Positions 36,427 to 44,966 of a stretch of DNA of 64,000 nucleotides are shown piece after piece (within the stretch, counting starts at the first letter, position 1; each line of letters opens with the position of its first letter). The notes beneath the pieces are model-generated. The model saw only the letters and a list, made by a program, of their open reading frames with translations. It had not been told where the DNA came from and searched no databases. The position numbers and the translations under genes were made by a program. The stretch is from assembly GCF_009905535.1 (NCBI RefSeq), contig NZ_JAAALA010000022.1, positions 1 to 64,000 of the forward strand, given 5' to 3'. Origin of the DNA: Caulobacter sp. SLTY. GTDB taxonomy: Bacteria; Pseudomonadota; Alphaproteobacteria; Caulobacterales; Caulobacteraceae.

Positions 36427-37053
36427 TCAGGTCCCTTGCCAGGTTCGCACCCGGCCAATGTCTACGTGCACAAATCCGCTGTCCGGATACCAGCCGACGC
36501 CGCCGCCCTTCAACGCCAGGGCGGCGTCGCGATAGGCGGTCAGCGCCACGTCGTTGAGCCGCACATCCATCGCCTTGCCTTCCATATGCATGGACTTGGT
36601 GGCGACCTCGCTCTTGCCGTTGGCCTGCGCGCTGCGATCCTGCAGGGCGGCGTTGGTCACCGGCGAGCGGAAGGCGGAGATGATGCGATAGGGTTCGGTC
36701 GAGCCGAACTGCTGCTGCAGGGTGAACAGGATGTCGAGCAGGCGGACATCGATCGGATGCTCCTCGCCCGACCGGAAGTCGCGCAGCAGCTTCTTGACGC
36801 TCATCAGCCCGTCCCAGACGTACCGGCCCTCGGCCCAGTAGGTGACGTCTAGTTCCTCGAGCGTATGCAGGTGGCGGAACTTCAGCCGGCGCGGCCCATC
36901 CGGCGGCGGTCGAAGCGGGGTCGGGGCGAGATTGAGGTCCTCGGCGCTCTGCGGCTCGCCCGGCGGCTCCTCCTGAGCCAGGGCCGTCAGCCCGAACGAC
37001 GCAGCCGCCAGCGCTCCGCCGCCGGCCCGCAGCAGGGTCCGCCGGCTTGTCAC
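36427..37053 (-). CDS. DUF882 / YcbK-type M15-like peptidoglycan peptidase
   Basis: 208 residues. A signal with a twin-arginine look (SRRTLLRAGGGALAAASFG) precedes a domain with the metal-site motifs SMHMEGKAMDV (SxHxxGxAxD) and FVHVDIG, as in VanY/MepA-like peptidases that cleave peptidoglycan peptides. DUF882 proteins are YcbK homologues. The start is GTG, overlapping the L,D-transpeptidase stop (GTGA, 37050-37053), so translation is coupled to that enzyme. Periplasmic location is inferred from the signal. Confidence 0.85.
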   Translation of the reverse strand: MTSRRTLLRAGGGALAAASFGLTALAQEEPPGEPQSAEDLNLAPTPLRPPPDGPRRLKFRHLHTLEELDVTYWAEGRYVWDGLMSVKKLLRDFRSGEEHPIDVRLLDILFTLQQQFGSTEPYRIISAFRSPVTNAALQDRSAQANGKSEVATKSMHMEGKAMDVRLNDVALTAYRDAALALKGGGVGWYPDSGFVHVDIGRVRTWQGT

Positions 37054-38528
37054 GCGACGGCCCCGCCCGCGGCAGCGATCCGCTGCATCAACAGGCCGTC
37101 CCAGCCATAGGGGTCGGCGCGGAAGTTCACCTGGCCATCGTTGGTCACGTAAGCGGTCCAGTAGAGCAGGAACACATCCACCGGCCGCTGCACCTGCGCC
37201 CGGGTGGTCTTGCCCCCGGCGATGGTCGCGTCGATCTGCTCAGGCGTCCAGTAGGGATCGCCGGCCAGGACGTGGCGCGCCAGAGCCAGCGGCTTCTCCA
37301 GCCGCACGCAGCCGTGGCTGGCCAGCCGGCTATAGCTGGCGAACCGGCCCTTGCTGGGGGTGTCGTGCAGATAGACCGCGTAGGGGTTCTGGAAGTCGAA
37401 CTTGATCAGGCCCAGCGCGCTGCCCGGCCCCGGCGCCTGCTGCAGCCCGCCGCCCGGCAGGATGCGGAAGCCGTTGGCGGCCAGATAGCCCCGACCCTTG
37501 GGCAGCAGCTCGTTGCGGGCGATCCCCGCCGGCACGTTCCAGGGCGGGTTCAGCACGATGCTGTGGATGGTGGAGTGAAGCATCGGGGTCTCAGACCCCG
37601 GTTTGCCGGTCACCGCCCGCATGGACATGGTCGGCTGGTCGCCCTCGAACACGGTCAGGCGGGCGTCGGCGATGTTCACCTGGATGCGGTGCTCGGGCAG
37701 CACCTGCGGTAGCCAGCGCCAGCGCTCCATATTGGCCAGGATCTGTTCGATCCGCTGCTGGACCGGCACGTTCAGCTGGGCCCGGATGCCGGCGGTCAGC
37801 ACCCCGGTCGGCTGATAGCCGAACCGCCGCTGGGCCCGGCTCACGGCCTCGGCCATGGCCTCGTCATAGACGGCAATGGTGCGGGCCGCGCCGGCGGGGG
37901 CGCCGGCCGGGGCCACGCGGGTCACTTCCGGCACAGCCGGGTCTTCCATGGCCAGGCGTTCGCGCAGGGCCTCGACGGCTGGACCGGTGGCGCCGGGCTT
38001 CAGGTCGACATTGGCCAGGGGGCTCCAGCCGCCCCGATCGCGAATCTCGCGGTACTGGACCAGTCCCTTCTGCAGGGTCTGATAGCCGGTGTAGGGCGGC
38101 GCCAGGCTGTTCAGCCAGGCCTGCACCCTATTGCTTGCCACCGCCTGGGCCAGGCCCGGCGCCGGATCATAGGCGCCCGGCCGCAGCCCCCAGTCCTGGC
38201 GGAAGCCCGAGGTCGGCAGCCGGCCGGTCCGCACGGCCTTGGCATAGCGCAGGGTGGCGGCCACTAGGGCGGCGTTGTCATTTCCCCGCGGGGTGAAGGC
38301 GCCGACCGGAAAACCGTGGACTTGGGCGTTGTCGAGCGCGCGGCGCAACTGCGCGGCCTGTTCGGGGGTGGGATTGATCGCCGTAGCCGCGGACGTCGCA
38401 GGACCTCCGGGCCGATAGGGCTGCGGCTGGGCAGAGGCCGGCCCCAGGGCCGCCATGCCCAACACGCCCATCAACGCAAACGCGACCGCTCCGACCCTAC
38501 GCCCCGTCGTCACAGACCCAGACCCCAT
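37050..38528 (-). CDS. L,D-transpeptidase (YcbB/LdtD-type) with peptidoglycan-binding domain
   Basis: 492 residues. A signal peptide (AFALMGVLGMAALGPASA, cleaved near AQPQ) is followed by a region including a PG-binding-type segment (AVSRAQRRFGYQPTGVL, ~235) and a YkuD catalytic domain ending with SHGCVRLEKP, catalytic Cys near 407. These enzymes make 3-3 cross-links or attach proteins to peptidoglycan in the periplasm. The length and layout match YcbB-like enzymes. It is the first gene of the LDT-DUF882-membrane protein unit. Confidence 0.9.
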   Translation of the reverse strand: MGSGSVTTGRRVGAVAFALMGVLGMAALGPASAQPQPYRPGGPATSAATAINPTPEQAAQLRRALDNAQVHGFPVGAFTPRGNDNAALVAATLRYAKAVRTGRLPTSGFRQDWGLRPGAYDPAPGLAQAVASNRVQAWLNSLAPPYTGYQTLQKGLVQYREIRDRGGWSPLANVDLKPGATGPAVEALRERLAMEDPAVPEVTRVAPAGAPAGAARTIAVYDEAMAEAVSRAQRRFGYQPTGVLTAGIRAQLNVPVQQRIEQILANMERWRWLPQVLPEHRIQVNIADARLTVFEGDQPTMSMRAVTGKPGSETPMLHSTIHSIVLNPPWNVPAGIARNELLPKGRGYLAANGFRILPGGGLQQAPGPGSALGLIKFDFQNPYAVYLHDTPSKGRFASYSRLASHGCVRLEKPLALARHVLAGDPYWTPEQIDATIAGGKTTRAQVQRPVDVFLLYWTAYVTNDGQVNFRADPYGWDGLLMQRIAAAGGAVA

Positions 38529-38720
38529 GAATAGCTTTCGCCCCGAAGGTTAACGCACGTTCCCAAACAAGGCGCCATCCTGACTCCTGTCAGGCGAGCC
38601 CCTGAAGACAATGTTCGGATGACCGCGGCGTTCCGGCAACGGTTCAGGCGGTTCCCTGGGGGCCAAGGATGGCCATATTCGCTCATAGAGATGGGCGCAT
38701 CGGAGTTGGGGGGGCATGGA

Positions 38721-39830
38721 ATGCGGTCGATAGCGGTGATCCTGGGCGTGGCCATGGCGCTCCTGGCGGGTCCAGGCCGGGCGGCCGAGCCCCGGCATGA
38801 GCTGTCGGCCAAGGTGGCGTTCAAGCCGGTGACTCACTGGGGCAGCCTGGTCCGCACCAGCCAGGGGCTGGGCTGGGCCGGGCCGTGGGGTCTGCAGGCG
38901 CTGGAAGGCGGCGAGGACATCGACCTCGGCGAGGGGAGGGGCGTGTTGGTCGCGGCGCCGCGCTGGATACTGGCCGCGGACGAAGCGGGCCATGGCGGCT
39001 ATTTCGATCCCCAGATGCGTGGCCGCATCGTTGTCCGGTCCCTCGACCCCGCCCGTCGGATCACTGGCCGCCCGGCGAAAGCCGTACAGGCCGTTGGCTG
39101 GCCGCTGTCGGCGACGGAGCAGGCGGGCGGCCGGCTCGGCGTGGTGCTGTGGACCAAGGGCCTGCCGCTGGTCCAGGGGCGGGGTCACCGCATGGTCCTG
39201 TGGTCGCCGACCGAGGGCGTGGTCGCCAGCCAGGACTGGCGTATCGGCTCGATGGGCGACGCCACCCTGTCGGCCCGCCCGGACGGCTCCTGGCGGATGC
39301 TGTCGCTGCTGGATAGCCATGGAAAGGCCGGCGAGGCGTGCGGCAAGGGCGTCGATGGCGTGGTGCTGACCACCATCGGCGCCGACCTGAAGATCGTCCG
39401 GCGGCAATACCTCTGCCTGCCCAGCAAATTGGGGCGGGTCAGCATTGAGGCCGGCGCTCATGGCGACTGGTTCGTCAGCGCGCGTGACTCCTGGTCGATC
39501 CGTCTGTTTCAGGTGACCGAAGGCCCCGCCGGCCCGTCGCTGAAAGCCTTGCTGGGGACCACGGGCGGGCGCGGCGGCTTCTATCGCCCGCCGTTCGCGG
39601 TCGCCGCCGACGGGACGGTCTACCTGGCCCGCGACCGTATCGACGGCTGGAGCCTCTATCGCGTGGCGCCGGACGGGGCGGCCGATGAGTTCGCGCTGAC
39701 TCACGCCGGCTGCGACGGACCGCCCGGGAAGAACGCCATCCTGCACCTCGACACCATCGACGGCGTCGCCCACGCCACTCTGGCGGCGCGCGAACCGGAC
39801 GGAACCTGCCTAAACATCTGGCGGCTGTAG
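38721..39830 (+). CDS. Exported hypothetical protein, tandem paralogue 1
   Basis: 369 residues from MRSIAVILGVAMALLAGPGRA, a clean Sec signal peptide cleaved near AAEP. The mature part is beta-rich with repeated short strands separated by WSL/WRM-type turns, suggestive of a propeller, but no family is recognised. It ends TCLNIWRL; the next gene ends GCVNVWRL, and both contain matching blocks (GGFYRPP/GGFMEPQ; AEPRHELSAK/AEPERVLAKQ), so they are diverged duplicates. A start 102 bases upstream is possible but would bury the signal peptide. Confidence 0.65.
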   Translation: MRSIAVILGVAMALLAGPGRAAEPRHELSAKVAFKPVTHWGSLVRTSQGLGWAGPWGLQALEGGEDIDLGEGRGVLVAAPRWILAADEAGHGGYFDPQMRGRIVVRSLDPARRITGRPAKAVQAVGWPLSATEQAGGRLGVVLWTKGLPLVQGRGHRMVLWSPTEGVVASQDWRIGSMGDATLSARPDGSWRMLSLLDSHGKAGEACGKGVDGVVLTTIGADLKIVRRQYLCLPSKLGRVSIEAGAHGDWFVSARDSWSIRLFQVTEGPAGPSLKALLGTTGGRGGFYRPPFAVAADGTVYLARDRIDGWSLYRVAPDGAADEFALTHAGCDGPPGKNAILHLDTIDGVAHATLAAREPDGTCLNIWRL

Positions 39831-39866
39831 CCGCTTCGCCTCCATAGTAGGGTCAGGAGGCGCCCC

Positions 39867-40949
39867 ATGCTCAAGACCATCCTCGCCGCTCTGGCCGTGG
39901 CCGGCCTGGCGACATCGTCCTTGGCCGCCGAGCCCGAGCGGGTGCTGGCCAAACAGGTCTCCGGCAAGGCCGAGGGGCGGCTGGTGCGCACGGCCGGCGG
40001 CCTGGCGCTGATCGGCGAGGAGGGGATGGTCCCGCTGGAGGGCGACCGGACCGTAGTCAGTTGGGCCAAACAGGGCTGGGTCACACCGGCCCAGACCGGC
40101 GGCCGCTGGCTGCTGGCGGTGGAGAAGCCCAAGACCGGCGGCTTCATGGAGCCCCAGCGGCGGGGCAGGATGGTGCTGGGCGATCTCGACGCCGCCTTGC
40201 CGATTTCCGAGCACAGCAAGGTGCTGCACAACGCCGCTTGGCCTGTGGCGGCGACCGAGAACGCCGACGGCTCCCTGACCATGCTGGTCTGGGCCAAGGC
40301 GCCGCCGTTCGTCGAGACACCGGGCTATCGCTTGGTCCGCTACAAGCCGGGTACCTACCTGCGCGAGGCGCAGGTGGCCGATTGGCCGGGCGGTCCCGCC
40401 GAGGTCGGCCCCTCGCAGATGATGGCCGACGGCAGCGGCGGCTGGAGCCTGCTCACCCGGCTGGCCGAGGAGGGCGAGTGCGGCCGCCGGGCCGGCTTCT
40501 CCCTGACCCGCATCGATGCGGCCTTGAAGGTCGCGCCCGGGCCCTCGGTCTGCCTGCCGGAGGCCTTCACCCCCTTCACCACCGAGATCATCGCCTCGGC
40601 CGTCACTCCGCGCGGCCCGGTCTGGTTCGTCAGCGGCAAGCAGGCCGGGACCCACCGGATCGGCCGTATCGAACTGGTCGGCGAAACCCTGAAGGCCAAA
40701 GCGCTGGGCGACCTGCCGCCCGGCACGATTTCCTCCGTGGCCTATGACGGCGCCGAGCTGCTGCTGGTTCAGGACGACCGCGTGGTGCGGGTGGCGCCCG
40801 GCGGCGCACCGGTCGACGTCAGCATCCCCGCCCCGACCTGCGACGGCCGCGCCGCCGGCGGCAAGCCGACCCTGATCGCCGCGACCATCGACGGGCGGCT
40901 GCACCTGGCGGCGATCGCTGGGGGATGCGTCAACGTCTGGCGGCTGTAG
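39867..40949 (+). CDS. Exported hypothetical protein, tandem paralogue 2
   Basis: 360 residues. It has a signal peptide (MLKTILAALAVAGLATSSLA, cleavage near AEPER) and a beta-rich mature domain similar in order and C-terminus (NVWRL) to the preceding protein, with a cysteine pair near the end (PTCDGRAAG, GGCVNVW) also present in the paralogue (AGCDGPPG, TCLNIW). It lies 36 bp downstream with a GGAGG site. Both are probably periplasmic and co-transcribed. Function unknown. Confidence 0.65.
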   Translation: MLKTILAALAVAGLATSSLAAEPERVLAKQVSGKAEGRLVRTAGGLALIGEEGMVPLEGDRTVVSWAKQGWVTPAQTGGRWLLAVEKPKTGGFMEPQRRGRMVLGDLDAALPISEHSKVLHNAAWPVAATENADGSLTMLVWAKAPPFVETPGYRLVRYKPGTYLREAQVADWPGGPAEVGPSQMMADGSGGWSLLTRLAEEGECGRRAGFSLTRIDAALKVAPGPSVCLPEAFTPFTTEIIASAVTPRGPVWFVSGKQAGTHRIGRIELVGETLKAKALGDLPPGTISSVAYDGAELLLVQDDRVVRVAPGGAPVDVSIPAPTCDGRAAGGKPTLIAATIDGRLHLAAIAGGCVNVWRL

Positions 40950-40963
40950 GCGCCGCTACCCCC

Positions 40964-41092
40964 CCCCTTCCGTCATCCTCGCACTTGTTGCGAGGACCCA
41001 TACGCGCAGGCGTTTGGCGTAGGCCCCGTCGTGATCCTCACCGCACGGGTCCGTGATCATGGGTCCTCGCAACAAGTGCGAGGATGACGGGG
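40964..41092. repeat. Intergenic inverted repeat, family E-like copy 2
   Basis: Arms are CCGTCATCCTCGCACTTGTT (running on through GCGAGGACCCAT) and its exact inverse (ATGGGTCCTCGC through to GAGGATGACGG); each arm includes a self-complementary CCTCGCA-cttgt-TGCGAGG hairpin. The spacer is ~55 bases. It lies between converging genes (paralogue 2 and upp) and could also end transcription from both sides. It has the same layout as 27917-28062 and the shared GTCATCC terminus, with a different core. Confidence 0.78.
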
Positions 41093-41108
41093 TGTGGGGG
41101 AGGGGGAG

Positions 41109-41747
41109 CTAGCGCGTCCCGTACAGTCGGTCGCCCGCATCGCCGATGCCCGGCACGATGAAGCCCCGAGCGTCCAGTCCCCGGTCCACCCCGGCGCACC
41201 AGACCTGCACGTCCGGGTGCTCGCCCTGCAGCCGCCCGAGCCCTTCGGGGCAGGCGAGGATGCAGACGAACCGCAGATCCCGGGCCCCCTGTTCCTTCAG
41301 GCGCTCGACGGCCGCGCAGGCGGTGCCGCCGGTGGCCAGCAGGGGATTGATGACGATCACCTCCCGTTCGGCCAGCGTCTCGGGGACCTTCAGATAGTAT
41401 TCCACGGCCACCATGGTGGTCGGGTCGCGATACAGGCCGATGTGGGCCACCCGGGCGCTGGGGACCAGGTTCAGCATCCCTTCCAGCATGCCCTCGCCGG
41501 CCCGCAGGATCGGGGCGAAGACCAGCTTCTTGCCGGCGATCTGCGGGGCCTCCATGGCCTCCAACGGCGTCTCGATGGCGTGCTGCTCAAGCTCCAGGTC
41601 GCGGGTGACCTCGTAGCAAAGCAGAGTGCTGAGCTCGCGCATGAGCTCGCGGAAGGTCTTGGTCGAGGTCTGGCGGTCGCGCAGCCGGGTCAGCTTGTGC
41701 TGCACCAGGGGATGGTCGACCACGGTGACGGTGCGGCGGTCGTACAT
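41109..41747 (-). CDS. upp: Uracil phosphoribosyltransferase
   Basis: 212 residues. Converts uracil and PRPP to UMP. It shows the PRPP-binding stretch [21 protein letters not shown] and the uracil-binding YGTR C-terminus ([11 protein letters not shown]), with the [20 protein letters not shown]-terminal region typical of Upp. Its ATG overlaps the URC4 stop (TGATG), so it is translationally coupled to a URC catabolic gene. In the URC pathway this enzyme supplies UMP (the URC6 step), so it may serve catabolism as well as salvage here. Confidence 0.94.
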   Translation of the reverse strand: MYDRRTVTVVDHPLVQHKLTRLRDRQTSTKTFRELMRELSTLLCYEVTRDLELEQHAIETPLEAMEAPQIAGKKLVFAPILRAGEGMLEGMLNLVPSARVAHIGLYRDPTTMVAVEYYLKVPETLAEREVIVINPLLATGGTACAAVERLKEQGARDLRFVCILACPEGLGRLQGEHPDVQVWCAGVDRGLDARGFIVPGIGDAGDRLYGTR

Positions 41748-42970
41748 CAGAATACCGTCCCATCGCTGACGATCTGCAGGGGCGGGCCGCCATCGTCTCG
41801 CAGCTCACGGGCCAAAATCCGGCCCGTCGCCCAGGTGCCGCCCTCCAGCACCCGCGCAAGAGGGAAGTCGGCCTCGGCCACCCCCAGCCGCGCGCGCACC
41901 ATCGGGGCGATGCGGTCGAGCAGGGCGACGGTCAGGCTGCGCCAGCCGACGATCAGGGGGCGGGAGACGTCCTGGCTCAGCGGCTGCTGGCTGGGGTCCT
42001 TCAGCACCAGCACACCCCCGTCCATGAACAGGCCGCCGTTGCGGTATTCGGCCAGACCCGTGAGGCCATCGATGTCGAACACCTCGATCCCGGCGTCCAG
42101 CAGCGGCTCGATCAGGCTGTAGGCCAGCCACTGGCTGAGCTTGTGGATGGGAACCAGGTTGTCCGTCGGATCGTCCCGCCGCATCGCCGGATGTCGCCAG
42201 GTGTCGCCCAGGTCGACACCGCCCAGGGTCAGGCGATTGCGCCAGATCGGCCCCAGCGCTTCCAGAAGCACTTCAAGGATCACCGGCGCCGGCAGCCGCC
42301 CGTCGGTCGCCCGCGCCGCCAGGGCGTCGAACAGGCCGCCGGGGCGGGGGCTGTCCTTGGCGCCGAACAGGTCGGGCCGGGCGGCGCACTGGTCGCCGAG
42401 GCGCCGCAGCAGATCGGCGCGGCCGTCGAGGCCGAGCAACGGGTTGGCGTCGCTGACCTGGAAGCCCTTGGCAAGAGTCTTGGTGGTCAGGGCCGACAGA
42501 TTGTCGGCGCGCAAGGGGTCGGGGCAGGTCGAGAAGGCGCCGGATTCGAACAGCCGCAGGGACGCCACGGCCAGCCCTTCCGAGCGGCTGGTGATCGTGC
42601 CGGTAGCCGCGTCGCTATAGCGCCAGGCCGGCCCGGCGCCGGCGTCGAGGAGCACTGAGGTGATCGCCAGGTCGAAGGCGGCCCGACCCCTGTGCGCGGC
42701 GTCGACCCAGTCGTTGCGGCCGGCCAGCTCGGCCCACAGGTCCCGGCCGCCGACCACGAAGTGGCGCCAGCGCGCGTGGAACGGCACCTGCAGCGATGGA
42801 TACTGGCTGCGGATGACGGCGGTGACCCGGTCGGCGACCGGCTCCAGCTGGGTCAGATCGACCCGCCAGTCTGAGAGGTCGCCGTCGATGGCCAGGGCCA
42901 GCATCTCATGGGCGCGTTGACGGACCGCGGCGGCGTTGAGGAGGGAGAGGGCGGCTTCGGTGTCGGTCAT
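41747..42970 (-). CDS. DUF1688 / URC4 uracil catabolism protein
   Basis: 407 residues. DUF1688 is the family of yeast Urc4p, required for uracil catabolism through uridine nucleotides; the reaction is not established. Recognisable segments are the N-terminal [48 protein letters not shown] and the C-terminal [23 protein letters not shown]. The ATG at 42970 has AGGGAAG upstream; in-frame starts further up lack it. It is coupled to upp and 198 bp downstream of URC1. Cytosolic. Confidence 0.85.
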   Translation of the reverse strand: MTDTEAALSLLNAAAVRQRAHEMLALAIDGDLSDWRVDLTQLEPVADRVTAVIRSQYPSLQVPFHARWRHFVVGGRDLWAELAGRNDWVDAAHRGRAAFDLAITSVLLDAGAGPAWRYSDAATGTITSRSEGLAVASLRLFESGAFSTCPDPLRADNLSALTTKTLAKGFQVSDANPLLGLDGRADLLRRLGDQCAARPDLFGAKDSPRPGGLFDALAARATDGRLPAPVILEVLLEALGPIWRNRLTLGGVDLGDTWRHPAMRRDDPTDNLVPIHKLSQWLAYSLIEPLLDAGIEVFDIDGLTGLAEYRNGGLFMDGGVLVLKDPSQQPLSQDVSRPLIVGWRSLTVALLDRIAPMVRARLGVAEADFPLARVLEGGTWATGRILARELRDDGGPPLQIVSDGTVF

Positions 42971-43027
42971 GTTCACGTCTTCCCTGCCCATGGGGTCGGG
43001 TGATCTCAGTTGATTGGGCATCTTAGC

Positions 43028-43116
43028 GCCCCCCTTCCTGAGGGAGGGGGTAGGGGGAGGGTTTACGGTGTTTGACGGTTGGCGTTCGTAAACCTTCTCC
43101 CTCGCGGGAGAGGGGC
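43028..43116. repeat. Intergenic inverted repeat, family D copy 2
   Basis: Arms are CCCCTTCCTGAGGGAGGGGG through GGGTTTACGG, and CGTAAACC...TTCTCCCTCGCGGGAGAGGGG, with the TTTACGGTG end also found in 14816-14994. It lies between URC4 and URC1. Confidence 0.65.
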
Positions 43117-43168
43117 AAGGAAACAGCGCCCGAGCTCATTGTTGGAAGGTCATCCAGCAGGTTCGTGC

Positions 43169-44425
43169 CTAGAACTTGTCCAACCCACGACCGACAACCT
43201 TGGTCAGGTCCTCGGCGCTCGGCGGCGGTTCCGGCGTGTAGTAGCCGGCGGCCTTCTTGGCCTCCATCTCGACACTGGCGTCGTCGGGGATCAGGTCGGC
43301 GGGGATCGGCACCCGTTCCTTGATCTCGATCCCGCCCTGCGCCAGGGCGTCGAACTTCATGTTGGACATCGAGACGAACCGGTCGATCCGCTTGATGCCC
43401 AGCCAGTGGATGATGTCGGGCATCAGCTGCTGAAAGCGGGCGTCCTGCACCCCGGCGACGCATTCGGTGCGCTCGAAGTAGGTGGCCGCCTGGTCGCCGC
43501 CAGGCTGGCGCTTGCGGGCGTTGTAGACCAGGAACTTGGTCACTTCGCCCAGCGCCCGGCCTTCCTTGCGATTGTAGACGATCAGGCCCGATCCGCCGTT
43601 CTGGGCCTCGCGCACGCACTCCTCGATCCCGTGGGTCAGGTAGGGGCGGCAGGTGCAGATGTCAGAGCCGAACACGTCCGACCCATTGCACTCGTCATGA
43701 ACGCGGCAGGTCAGGCGCTTGTCCTCGCGGCCGATGAAGGCCGGGTCGCCGAAGATGTAGAGGGTGATGCCGCCGATCGGGGGCAGGAACACCTTCATGT
43801 CCGGCCGGGTGACCAGCTCGGGGTACATGCCGCCGGTCTGTTCGAACAGGGTCCGGCGCAGCTGGGTCTCCTCGACCTCGAACCGCTCGGCGATGCCGGG
43901 CAGATACCACACCGGGTCGATGGCCGCCTTGGTCACCGCCACGTCGCCGCCCTCATGGACGATGTCGCCGTCCACCTTCAGCCGGCCGGCGGCAATGGCC
44001 TCGGAAATCTCCGGCAGGGTCAGCCGGGCCTTGGTGATCGCGATGGTAGGACGGATATCGACGCCCTCGGCGATCTCCCGCGCGAAATCGACCGACACCC
44101 GGTGACCCCAGGGATCGAGGCTGACGATCTTTTCGGCGTTCTTCCACTGATCGTGTGGGCCGATATCGACCACCGGCGAGGTGTCGGTGAGGTCGGGACG
44201 GGCCAGGGGGTTCATCGCCCCCGAGGAAATGGCCAGGGCGCGATAGACGCTATAGGCGCCGCCGTGGGCGCCGATGGCGTTGCGGTCGACACCCGCGTTG
44301 ACGGTGGCGACCACCGGGCCGCGCTCCTGCGCGGTGGGGGCGCCCCAGTTCAGGGGGAAGCGGCTGGCGCCGCCGACGCCCGGGTGGGACGTCAGCCGGA
44401 TGTGACCTTGACGATTGAGTGACAT
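43169..44425 (-). CDS. GTP cyclohydrolase II-like URC1 protein
   Basis: 418 residues. The C-terminal half carries the RibA-type zinc site (RVHDEC with Cys246, then SDICTC with Cys257 and Cys259) and GLIVYNRKEGRALGEVTKF. The long, distinctive N-terminal domain and the adjacent URC4 and upp identify it as URC1, the RibA-like enzyme of the uracil catabolic (URC) pathway, rather than a riboflavin-synthesis RibA. The dominant reaction in the yeast pathway is opening of the pyrimidine ring at the nucleotide level (recalled, not seen here). An intrinsic terminator lies immediately upstream. Confidence 0.87.
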   Translation of the reverse strand: MSLNRQGHIRLTSHPGVGGASRFPLNWGAPTAQERGPVVATVNAGVDRNAIGAHGGAYSVYRALAISSGAMNPLARPDLTDTSPVVDIGPHDQWKNAEKIVSLDPWGHRVSVDFAREIAEGVDIRPTIAITKARLTLPEISEAIAAGRLKVDGDIVHEGGDVAVTKAAIDPVWYLPGIAERFEVEETQLRRTLFEQTGGMYPELVTRPDMKVFLPPIGGITLYIFGDPAFIGREDKRLTCRVHDECNGSDVFGSDICTCRPYLTHGIEECVREAQNGGSGLIVYNRKEGRALGEVTKFLVYNARKRQPGGDQAATYFERTECVAGVQDARFQQLMPDIIHWLGIKRIDRFVSMSNMKFDALAQGGIEIKERVPIPADLIPDDASVEMEAKKAAGYYTPEPPPSAEDLTKVVGRGLDKF

Positions 44426-44456
44426 GCGTAGTTGGCCCGTGGGCTCTCCAGAAACG

Positions 44457-44494
44457 AAAAAGCCCCCGCCGGTTTTCGCCGGCAGGGGGCCTTT
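44457..44494 (-). terminator. Intrinsic terminator after the 61-residue gene
   Basis: On the minus strand: AAAGGCCCCCTGCCGGC-gaaaa-CCGGCGGGGGC followed by TTTTTCGTTT, a strong GC stem with U-tail. It separates the upstream small gene from URC1. Confidence 0.75.
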
Positions 44495-44551
44495 GAGCGG
44501 AGATAGTGGTCCCGAACCTGTTGCTTGGCAAGAGGGGGCGAATACCGGAGC

Positions 44552-44737
44552 TCAGCCCCGGGTCAGCTCGAACAACCGCCTGTCGTCTTCCACCACCTCG
44601 ATGGCGAGGTGGGCCATCGACTCGTCGAGCCGCTGTTGGGCGATCTCGCGGGCCTGATCCTCGTCCGGCGCATTGACGATCTGAAGCGTCGGCACGCTGT
44701 AGCGGGTATCATGGATGTAAAAAGAAAAGATACGCAC
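44552..44737 (-). CDS. Small conserved protein of 61 residues
   Basis: 61 residues; GTG start with GGAG upstream. The sequence has an N-terminal beta part (FSFYIHDTRYSVPTLQIV) and a helix (DEDQAREIAQQRLDESMAHL), the general layout of small beta-beta-alpha proteins conserved in alphaproteobacteria. No function. It ends before a strong terminator and so forms its own transcript. Confidence 0.65.
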   Translation of the reverse strand: MRIFSFYIHDTRYSVPTLQIVNAPDEDQAREIAQQRLDESMAHLAIEVVEDDRRLFELTRG

Positions 44738-44821
44738 GGGTAGCTCCGTCAGTTCTGAAGCGGGAGCTCCTATCTGTCTCTCAGGCGTCGGTGGCTCACT
44801 GTGTAATCCCGACGATAGCTA

Positions 44822-44833
44822 ACAGTATACTGT
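44822..44833. promoter_or_regulatory. 12-bp perfect palindrome, possible operator
   Basis: ACAGTATACTGT is a perfect dyad in an AT-rich part of the gap between the 61-residue gene and the adenine deaminase gene, about 130 bp before the latter's start. No regulator of either gene is encoded next to it; the role as an operator is inference. Confidence 0.3.
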
Positions 44834-44966
44834 ATGCTGGCGCTTTGGCCTACTCTTAATTCGCCTGGTCGGCGACCGCGGTTATTTGTCGATTGCCCGA
44901 CATTCAGCGCTCTTGACCCCGCCTCCGAGCCATCATGAAATCGACGGCCGACCTGCTGGAGTTTCC

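Noticed and set aside
43169..44425. Riboflavin-synthesis ribA
   Set aside because: The long N-terminal domain and coupling of URC4 with upp next to it fit URC1 better; no other rib genes are adjacent.
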